Positions 9,771 to 15,409 of a stretch of 15,409 nt of DNA are shown here, piece by piece. The stretch is from NCBI GenBank assembly GCA_900618425.1, contig UZAN01046733.1:7335-22743 (forward strand), given 5' to 3'. Numbering within the stretch: the first letter of the stretch is position 1; each line of letters starts with the position of its first letter. The notes beneath the pieces are model-generated. The model was given only the letters and a program-made list of their open reading frames with translations, did no database searches and was not told the DNA's origin. The translations under genes and the position numbers were made by a program. Source of the DNA: Echinostoma caproni (taxonomy: Eukaryota > Platyhelminthes > Trematoda > Plagiorchiida > Echinostomatidae).

Positions 9771-9853
9771 TCAGTAGGCTCCGTTGGTTAGGACACGTTT
9801 TGCGTATGCCCGACGGTCGCCTACCGCAGCGCGCCTTGTTTGCAGTGGCTGTG
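9765..9853 (+). repeat. Direct repeat A inside the RTE 3' region
   Basis: These 89 bases encode QLSRLRWLGHVLRMPDGRLP and onward (frame 2) and recur at 10038-10126, 273 bases downstream, with six mismatches by hand count. Normal elements carry this segment once. It is the upstream member and is followed at once by unrelated reverse transcriptase sequence. Confidence 0.92.
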
Positions 9854-9860
9854 GAAGACG

Positions 9861-9992
9861 GAATAGGTTCCAGCTGAATGGTGTGAATCGGTCATCATAC
9901 CGATTTACAAGAAAGGTGACAGCTCTTCTTGTACAAATCACAGAGGATTTAGTCTATTCAACATTGCTTCTAAACTTCTCGCTGGTATCGTC
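9861..9992 (+). pseudogene. Foreign reverse transcriptase fragment between direct repeats
   Basis: Frame 3 from 9867 reads VPAEWCESVIIPIYKKGD, then SSSCTNHRGFSLFNIASKL, then LAGIV. This is the finger-region block of an RTE reverse transcriptase and matches the block at about 8656-8780 of the same element in order and spacing. The residues differ, however: IPIYKKGD here against VPISKKGS there. It therefore derives from a different copy or subfamily. It is out of place, since it sits after the C-terminal segment, and it ends in sequence that leads into the second direct repeat. Confidence 0.88.
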
Positions 9993-10024
9993 GGGTATTT
10001 GGAAATGCATCGAACACGGACTCG

Positions 10025-10275
10025 CTGGTGCGTCGAATCCAGCTCAATAGGCTCCGTTGGTTAGGACACGTTTTGCGTATGCCCGACAGTCGCCTACCAC
10101 AGCGCGTCTTGTTTGCAGTTGCTGTTGCAAGCTGGAAAAAGCCGCATGGGGGCTAGCAGATAATGTGGAGAGAAGACATGAAGAAATGCACAGAGCCATT
10201 AGGTAAAGTAGGTGTCTCTCGTCTTCCGGGATGGATTTCAAAAGACTCCGAAACGCATGGTTGGAGACACTGAAG
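10025..10275 (+). pseudogene. LINE C-terminal segment, second copy
   Basis: Frame 2 reads RRIQLNRLRWLGHVLRMPD, then WKKPHGG, a stop at about 10157, then WREDMKKCTEPLGKVGVSRL and PGWISKDSETHGW, ending in stops near 10274. This is the usual end of RTE-type proteins in these worms. It is the downstream partner of direct repeat A and continues into the 3' untranslated part and the GAT tail, so the element's genuine 3' end belongs to this copy. Confidence 0.85.
10038..10126 (+). repeat. Direct repeat B inside the RTE 3' region
   Basis: The downstream member of the 89-base duplication described for 9765-9853. Beyond this point only this copy continues into the family's normal C-terminal coding sequence and 3' end. 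Confidence 0.92.
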
Positions 10276-10538
10276 ATCATGACTGCGAACCGACAGCAAT
10301 GGCGATCATGCTGTCACTTCTTATCAGTCCAGAATGCTTGAACTAGTATGTATGTACAGTTGCGCTGTGTACTCTGTGTGTTGACCATGGAGGTTCGCTT
10401 TCTTTTCCCGTCCTTAAAAATAGGCCCAATCCCTATCCTCCTCACACAATACCACTTATATTGTATGCATTATGAGTTTGGCAGCGATCAGCGAAGTTCG
10501 CTTCACTGTATTACGCTGTACAATAATGATGATGATTT
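10276..10538 (+). other. RTE 3' untranslated region and GAT-rich tail
   Basis: This noncoding block is shared with about 14170-14402. Common pieces include ATACCACTTA/ATTACCACTTAC, TTGTGTACATTGTGAG-like sequence and GCAGCGATCAGCGAAG/ACAGAGATCAGCGAAG. It ends TGTACAATAATGATGATGAT, the short repeat typical of RTE 3' ends. A frame in it (10348-10578) is not thought to be coding. Confidence 0.8.
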
Positions 10539-10883
10539 CGCCCCATGGACACCTGACAACAACCACTGCTGTTGCTAGTTGATATTAGCCCTCCTGAACT
10601 GAAGTTTTCCCGGGATTTACCATATCATGGGGTATAGGGCGTCCGACCGGTTTCGGCCGTATCGATTGGCTTTTAAGGATCTGGGTTCAGCTTCGCCCAT
10701 GAACCTGGTAAAAAGCGTGCTGTGCGTAGTGTATGGGTCCACCCGGTATTTTGTTCATCGAACAAATATGTGCGATAAAAGTGTTAAGTGGCGGTTCATC
10801 TGTCTGTTCTTGATCGCTTTTACGTTAGGTCATTTGCCTTATCTCTGACAGTTAGTTTTTAGTTTCTTGCCCACCATCACGCC
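10539..10883. other. Unassigned spacer between RTE and second repeat unit
   Basis: 345 bases without a recognised feature apart from a short perfect hairpin, TTTGTTC-ATC-GAACAAA, at 10750-10766. No copy of this spacer was seen elsewhere in the window. Confidence 0.5.
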
Positions 10884-11227
10884 GACTTCACCTTAACGTG
10901 ATGTGATAGCTTTTCCACCTCTGTGACCCAACGAGCCTCACAGGATGGCTTTTGTTAAGCCGAAGATCTAATCCTGTCTGGTAAGTCAAAGGGTGGAGGT
11001 TAGACCAAGCCCAGTCTCCTGGTCCTCCAGGTTGTGGGTTTAACTCAAATTGGCATCTCAGTCGGTGAAATTGCTGGAGGAGTAATTGATCCAAGTTTAT
11101 GGGCCTCCATTCTGCCTCAACCGCTGCCCTATGGTTAGGTTCTTGTCATAATCAAAGGCTTTGATTGAGAACCCTAATCGTTTTGCTGCTTAGTGGTTGT
11201 ATTCCCTAGCAGTACCCGCCCATAAAG
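10884..11227 (+). repeat. 340-base repeat unit, copy 2 (SINE-like)
   Basis: Full-length partner of 6443-6782 in the same orientation, with scattered substitutions and small indels. Its B-box-like sequence is degraded (GGTTTAACTC, about 11036). Near its 3' end a two-part hairpin is better kept than in copy 1: GGTTCT/AGAACC outer stem (11139-11144 with 11168-11173) and AATCAAAG/CTTTGATT inner stem (11150-11157 with 11159-11166). It is not followed by an RTE, so the unit can exist apart from the LINE. Confidence 0.87.
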
Positions 11228-12094
11228 TTTCAAAGTTCTTTCGTCCGGCTACTTTTGAAACGTGACTTTCTGACGATAGGCTTCAGTAAGAGCGCTAAGC
11301 CTGTCTTCGTCAGTCAGGGCTACCGGGAAATAAAATGCCTTGCAGTCTATGGGAATCCCACGTACCTAAGTCACTTGGCGATTTTCATTGTTAGTGCACT
11401 CCACTGAATTCTGGCTGAAATTTTTGCATTTTGTTTTGCCATGTTAGTGAGGATGAAATGGATTTATATTACGAGGGCTAGCTTTTCAGACACCCGTATC
11501 AGATAAAATCAATTTCATTGGAATCTTTCACAAGTCGTCTGAAGTGTCCATTGGAAAGCAGTTGATTATGATGTTTTTCTGCAGTTATTTGTCTCACTTT
11601 TACTTGCTTTGTTTCGAAACACAATGAAGGCAGTAAAAACTACAGGTGAGCTTATCGCTCTGGACTATCAGATTGAGTTAGATTTCCTCATCCTATTTCA
11701 CCGATCGTGGCGACTGGTAAATGTCACCGAATTATCGCTCCAGAGGATGTGTTCTAATCCGACCTTCGCAATCTGGCTTTCCCCATTTGGTATGACAGCC
11801 TTCTGATTGATCGTTTCCCTGTTCCTGGAAGTTGTATCGTTATATATTCAAAACAGGAAGTAAAAAGGAAAAGGAAAAGAAATATCGATTAACTACCGTG
11901 GGATTTGGGACACCTTTGACTCCAAGTCGTTCCGCTCCGGAGCCTGTCTGGCATTATTTAGTTGTTGTGATTGCCAAGGTTGCATAGCGTTAATTTATCA
12001 CAGTCTTATTTACATATAAAGGAAATGTTTCGGCGTGGTGATCTTGCTACTCGCTCATCCAAGCTTAACCCGTTATTGATTTTTGTGTTTTCAG
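11228..12094. other. End of the BAF60 intron, no gene recognised
   Basis: About 870 bases. A two-part stem occurs at 11271-11312 (TGACGA/TCGTCA with AGGCTT/AAGCCT) and is followed by AATAAA at about 11330. The rest is AT-rich and unremarkable until the acceptor TTTTGTGTTTTCAG at 12081-12094. A 65-codon frame at 11609-11806 has no recognisable content. Confidence 0.5.
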
Positions 12095-12260
12095 AAAACG
12101 GAAGCGTCGTTTGGCCGATCGTCTTCTGTGTAAAACTGTGCGGGAGATTATCCCAGAGTCTGAGTCCTATATGGAACTGTTGGAGGTCGAGAAAAAGCTG
12201 GATTTTGTGCTAATGCGAAAAAGACTCACGCTACAGGAAGCTATGAAAAGACCCGTGAAG
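12095..12260 (+). CDS. SMARCD/BAF60 exon, conserved core start (partial gene)
   Basis: This exon lies between TTTTCAG and GTAATC and holds one base plus 55 codons. The protein reads KRKRRLADRLLCKTVREIIP, ESESYMELLEVEKKLDFVL, MRKRLTLQEAMKRPVK. This matches the conserved segment of animal BAF60 proteins: the basic KRKLADK-like start, RELVPES-x-YM-LL, E-KLD, and MRKRL-x-x-QEA-KRP-K. It is the strongest evidence for the gene. The segment lies N-terminal to the SWIB domain and contributes to contacts within the BAF complex. The first base completes an Ala codon with the exon at 5545. The exon ends on a codon boundary and is followed by a 54-base intron. The frame has no stop. Which SMARCD paralogue it is cannot be said; flatworms may have only one. 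Confidence 0.93.
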
Positions 12261-12314
12261 GTAATCGGTTCTTGATTATTCAATTAATTCCTCGTTACCT
12301 TTATTCGCATACAG
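12261..12314 (+). other. 54-base intron
   Basis: It begins GTAATC and ends TTCGCATACAG, phase 0. It is AT-rich and contains in-frame stops, so reading through it is not possible. Very short introns are common in flatworms. The contrast with the 6.5-kb neighbour is marked. Confidence 0.92.
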
Positions 12315-12458
12315 GTCAAGCGAAAGCTCCGTGTCATGTTGAGTAGTATCTTCAAACCGGGAATGCCAGCTGGTACAGTCGGCCCCGATCGACAACTTTT
12401 GATGGTGGATGTGGCTCCTGGCTGGGAGCTGAAGGTAGAAGGTCAATTACTGGACAAG
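12315..12458 (+). CDS. SMARCD/BAF60 exon, WEL-VEG segment (partial gene)
   Basis: 48 whole codons after CATACAG, ending AAG before GTTGGT. The protein reads VKRKLRVMLSSIFKPGMPAG, TVGPDRQLLMVDVAPG, WELKVEGQLLDK. It corresponds to the QKRKLRIFISNTFNP...SWELRVEGRLLED part of animal BAF60. The insert between FKPG and WEL is about as long as in relatives but differs in sequence. It follows the previous exon in phase 0 and directly in family order. The donor GTTGGT is weaker than usual but plausible. The next family segment (RKFSSFFKSLVIELD and the SWIB domain) was not found in the following 2.9 kb, so the next intron is long or the gene continues outside the window. Confidence 0.92.
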
Positions 12459-13879
12459 GTTGGTACATTGCACTGTTTTTTACAGTTGAAAAAATGAACC
12501 ATAGAGATCTACTGTTCAGTTATAGGAATTAAGTTGAATGTTGCGTGGGATGGGTAAGCTAGGTGCGTTATCGAACCGGGCGACATACACAAACATGAAC
12601 AATGGTAAAATGCACTATCGATACCGGTCCCTCTGTAAGGATGTTGAGTTTCCGGACATGGAATCTCTTTCAGATCGAAAGGTTGAAAAAGAAAGAAGAA
12701 TATTGTTCGGTAGTTCTAATGCACATGATGGTTAAGCTGGTTTTATGTTCGTTGACCCACGGAACAGACAATAATGATTAGAATAGAAAACCACGATGGA
12801 CCCAGTTCTAGAATAAACGCACGACTACCCGCGAGAAAGATGGAACGCCGAGTGTAGTATCGTTCCGAGCCCAACCGAACAGCAGAGGACGATTGAAGAC
12901 AAATCTACAAACGAGATTGTGTATTTAACTCAACTGAAAGACAATTTTGAGGATAAATTCGCCTGTTTATGTAAACTTTTACACCCAGCCATCGCCTAGC
13001 TTGTTAATTACCGGCAAAGTTCAAAATCTCATTAATGTGAACCAATCGGGAACGAACGAGGCTGGTGGTGCTTTCGGAACCCCTTTTTGGCGCGGAGGAA
13101 TAGAAATTGGAAATGTATGGAAATAACTAGTACAAAATAAGGCAAATGATCTCTTCTAATAAATGGATCTTTCCCCCATCATCATTCTAAGAAGATTCGA
13201 TTGACTTCATCAGAAAACCCTAAATTTACTGAAGGTTACCTCGAAACGGACCAGTCGTCAACGTAACATAGGTCTGCGCTACGGTGCCAGAAGATTTCAG
13301 TGGTATATTGAAATCTGAGTAGGTGGTTTTGCCATAGAGTTGGATTATTGAATCTGTCTTAGTCGATAAGCGTTCACTCAAGAGTGTCCGATCGATCTGT
13401 TGTATACATTCATAAGGGCGGTACATACCACTGTTTACTACCAGGCTCGATTTTTCAACTGGAGTCACAATGGTATGCTACCCTTAATCAGCATTTATAA
13501 ACACTGCGTGCGTGCGTATTCGTGTGAATGATCAAGGATGCGCAACCGTCACGATGTGATTCAGTGGAAACCTATGTTCCATCTATTCAGTATCAAGTTA
13601 GATGGAATCATTTTGATTAAAAATAAATTGTTTATCTTGTTTTTGTGACTCAGATAACAATATAGTGCGAGCGTTTCAATGCTAGTATGTACCATGTGGC
13701 TTTTAGAATTTCGCCTAAACTGTAGGTTTGATTATTGTGACTTCGTTTCTTTTTAATATGGTAACAAATTCATTGGATATCTCCGCTATCTTCCAATCGG
13801 CGTCGCAAAAGTATTTTTAGTTTGTAGCATATTGTAGCGTGGTTTGACACGGGTTTAACTGAGCGAGCGTGTAAGCAGC
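12459..13879. other. Presumed BAF60 intron, no exon or element recognised
   Basis: About 1.4 kb. I looked for the next BAF60 segment in all plus-strand frames and did not see it. A 65-codon open frame at 12538-12735 is preceded by TTCAG but meets a stop in between and resembles nothing I know. A short GTGC/TGCG run lies at about 13506. Nothing else stands out. Confidence 0.5.
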
Positions 13880-14402
13880 GCTTAGCATAACGGACGAGTA
13901 TTTGGTAATGGCCCGGTGGTGAATTCGTAATCACATCGTATTCAGATTGGTTTACTTCGTTGGTTAGTACATGTACGGTGCATTCCCAGTTTATCATCTA
14001 CCGCACCTCGCCTTAGTTGCAGTTGCGGCTCCAGGTAGAAAGAAATCACGTGAAGACAGAATGAAGAAATGCTCATGGTGCTTAGCTAGAGCAGGTGTTT
14101 CCCATCTTTCAAGTTCGAAAGACTCCGTAACTAATTGTTTGGAGACACTGACGGATATGGCAAAGAAACGACAGTAATGGTCACTTCTTACTTGGCGAGA
14201 ACGGTTTAAAAAGTGTGCACAGTTATTTTGTATGCTTTATGTCTTGCCCATAGAGGTTCTCTTTCTACCCGCTCTTTCTCAAAATAGACGCAGTCCCCGT
14301 CCACCCTACGCATTACCACTTACTTTGTGTACATTGTGAGCTTGACAGAGATCAGCGAAGTTTGCTTCAATATATTTTGCTGTGCGATTATGCTGCTACT
14401 GT
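13880..14402 (+). mobile_element. 5'-truncated RTE LINE, 3' end only
   Basis: This matches the end of the intronic RTE. HRIQIGLLRWLVHV at about 13937-13980 is equivalent to RRIQLNRLRWLGHV. Bases at 14045-14165 keep GAAGACAGAATGAAGAAATG and GAAAGACTCCGTAAC, seen as GAAGACATGAAGAAATGC and AAAAGACTCCGAAAC in the relative. The 3' untranslated block follows. The tail near 14385-14402 reads GCGATTATGCTGCTAC, so the GAT repeat is eroded. Stops and frameshifts abound. The 5' limit is set by where protein similarity fades (HNGRVFGN near 13890-13910) and is approximate. Severe 5' truncation is usual for LINE insertions. Confidence 0.85.
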
Positions 14403-14795
14403 GACTGAAACTTGGTTAGGATATCCGAACAGTTTCAGTTTGAGTTTTCACAATCGTTAACCATGCATTGTCATACGTAGGTTTTTTTACTGTGTTGGCT
14501 TCCCGTTGGGATAAAAGAACTCAATGAACATTGGAGTGTTGAGAACAGAATCACAGTGAAGATAGGGAATTCATACAGACTGGGGTTGCAAGAATAATGA
14601 GTTGATGCACGAGCGCCATTGTTTGCGACACGAAGCTATATCACTCGGTGTCACTAACCACCGGTTACCATGATCGCGGAGTCCCCATCCAGGGTGCCTA
14701 ATGCGACCTATATAACGGGGTCTCCTGGTTGGGATTTTCATACCCTCGTATCAGGTCCTATTTTGACCACCCGCAGCATTGCTTGTCCGGTTGCC
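14403..14795. other. Unassigned, probably retroelement-derived
   Basis: No coding trail I can place with confidence. It lies between a LINE 3' tail and the minus-strand LINE piece that starts at about 14796, and may be the continuation of that piece or of a shared noncoding repeat, but I cannot show it from this window. Confidence 0.35.
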
Positions 14796-14920
14796 TCATC
14801 AGATTCGTGCATTGCTGCGTAGACAGCGATGTTCGAACACCGACGCTCTATCTTTATCCTGTTTATTTAATGGGCAAGTTTCTGCGCTGTATAGCAGAAA
14901 TGGGGGAGGGGGGGCTCCAC
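14796..14920 (-). mobile_element. LINE reverse transcriptase C-terminal fragment, minus strand
   Basis: The minus strand from about 14903 to 14802 reads LLYSAETCPLNKQDKDRA, then SVFEHRCLRSNARI. This matches the MLYGCETLNLRVEDTRRLAV and FDNRCLRSLAQV segment of the intronic RTE and is diagnostic of RTE-like elements. Upstream (higher coordinates) the frame is lost, with only a possible LRHPW reminiscent of LKHLWRRR. Two stops follow ARI. Residue differences show that it belongs to another subfamily than the intronic element. Confidence 0.85.
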
Positions 14921-15124
14921 GGATGTCTCAAGTAGTTATCAGAGAGTTTCTGTAATGCGTAACATCTAATAAACTGAAGAGTCACATATAAGTGAAATTG
15001 AAATATTAATCAGACGTTTTGATATTAGGGCTACATAATGCAAAATAGCAAATCCTCTGGCGTGAAAAAATGACGTTGGTTTTCACTTGGTAGTCACTGG
15101 AACAAGTGGTCGATTTCCATAGAT
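14921..15124. other. Spacer between two opposed LINE pieces
   Basis: About 200 bases without a clear coding trail on either strand. If the neighbouring pieces are one rearranged insertion, this contains the junction. Confidence 0.4.
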
Positions 15125-15409
15125 AATATTGGTCGGGACATGTGTTACGCATGCTATCAAATCGATTACTACTATGTGCAATGTTTTCAAAAGCAAATAA
15201 CCAGTGGGAAAAAGCAGAGTGGTCAAACTGAAACGGGGCCTGAGAAGTTCTGGCTGAAGACTTGCTCACATAGGTCGTGATACGCTTCGTAAATAGGGAC
15301 GTTGGGATCAGCGTAAACCATGGTTTAAATCAATGAGTGTCGCTGACAGTAGCGGTCGTGCGTCTTCTGAATCTCTTAGCAATCATTCCTATTTTTACCT
15401 TGGCTCTAC
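15125..15409 (+). mobile_element. LINE C-terminal fragment, plus strand, runs off the window
   Basis: From 15128 the plus strand reads YWSGHVLRMLSNRLLLCAMF, the counterpart of RWLGHVLRMPDGRLPQRALF. Later frames give NQWEKAE, GQTETGPEKFWLKTCSHRS and RWDQRKPWFKSMSVADSS. Each has a counterpart in order in the C-terminal end of RTE-type proteins. Frames change at least three times and stops are present. The element continues past the window end, where its 3' tail would lie. Confidence 0.82.

Larger units (their letters stand above)
6787..10538 (+). mobile_element. RTE-clade LINE, near full length but inactive
   Basis: A non-LTR retrotransposon with an apurinic-type endonuclease, a linker, a reverse transcriptase and the usual C-terminal segment ending in RLRWLGHVLRMPD. 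Its 3' end is short and GAT-rich (ATAATGATGATGAT, about 10524-10537), as in RTE elements, rather than poly(A). Length of about 3.7 kb fits the clade. The coding path uses frame 1 to 8010, then frame 3 from about 7983 to 9770 with stops at 8019, 8394, 8472 and 8865. A local frame change lies at about 8975-9037, and frame 2 takes over from 9767. It also carries an internal duplication at its 3' side. Such proteins nick genomic DNA and copy the element RNA at the nick. This copy cannot do so itself. The 5' end lies between about 6783 and 6804. Confidence 0.92.
5546..12094 (+). other. 6.5-kb BAF60 intron filled with retroelements
   Basis: The intron begins GTAAGT and ends TTTTGTGTTTTCAG, a good pyrimidine-tract acceptor. 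Its 6549 bases contain two copies of a 340-base repeat unit and a 3.7-kb RTE LINE, all in the sense orientation of the host transcript. Together they account for roughly two thirds of its length. The intron assignment depends on the exon at 5413 being real. If it is not, the acceptor at 12094 still holds. Confidence 0.75.

Noticed and set aside
12538..12735. 65-codon open frame after a possible TTCAG acceptor
   Set aside because: A stop lies between the acceptor and the ATG, and the product matches no part of BAF60 or a LINE that I recognise.
14729..14935. 68-codon plus-strand frame
   Set aside because: The opposite strand holds the clear LINE segment with FEHRCLRS; the plus frame is its shadow.
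1..15409. CRISPR array, prokaryotic operons or a phage
   Set aside because: No regularly spaced repeats, ribosome binding sites or packed genes; introns and LINEs show that this is a eukaryotic genome.

Overview
The window is eukaryotic and looks like the genome of a parasitic flatworm, most likely a digenean trematode. The reasons are spliced coding exons with GT-AG introns, one of them only 54 bases long, and a dense population of decayed RTE-type LINEs ending in short GAT-rich tails, which fits trematode genomes. The species assignment is inference; no ribosomal or mitochondrial marker is present.

One host gene is recognisable. Three plus-strand exons (5413-5545, 12095-12260, 12315-12458) join in phase and encode part of a BAF60/SMARCD protein, the accessory subunit of SWI/SNF (BAF) chromatin remodelling complexes. 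The first visible intron is 6549 bases and the second only 54. The upstream start and the downstream exons, including the SWIB domain, were not found in the window.

Nearly everything else recognisable is mobile-element debris. Positions 1-2450 hold a tiny minus-strand copy of an RTE 5' end, a decayed minus-strand LINE (endonuclease to early reverse transcriptase, about 2080 down to 620) and a tRNA-like SINE just upstream of it in its own orientation. Positions 2480-5412 are mostly unrecognised but contain a large hairpin (4326-4667) with arms of about 163 bases. The long BAF60 intron contains a 340-base repeat unit (6443-6782), an RTE element of about 3.7 kb (about 6790-10538) and a second copy of the 340-base unit (10884-11227), all on the plus strand and so in the sense direction of the host gene. 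The RTE keeps an open endonuclease reading frame with all catalytic positions in place. Its reverse transcriptase is broken by stops and frameshifts and has YANG where the YADD active site should be. Its 3' part contains an 89-base direct duplication separated by a foreign piece of reverse transcriptase.

Past the last exon there is a 5'-truncated plus-strand RTE tail (about 13880-14402), then two LINE pieces in opposite orientations (minus 14796-14920, plus 15125 to the window end).

The genes do not form a pathway. The picture is a conserved chromatin gene whose intron has been expanded by nested, mostly dead retroelements. The least ordinary items are the chimeric RTE, the paired 340-base units around it, and the large hairpin.
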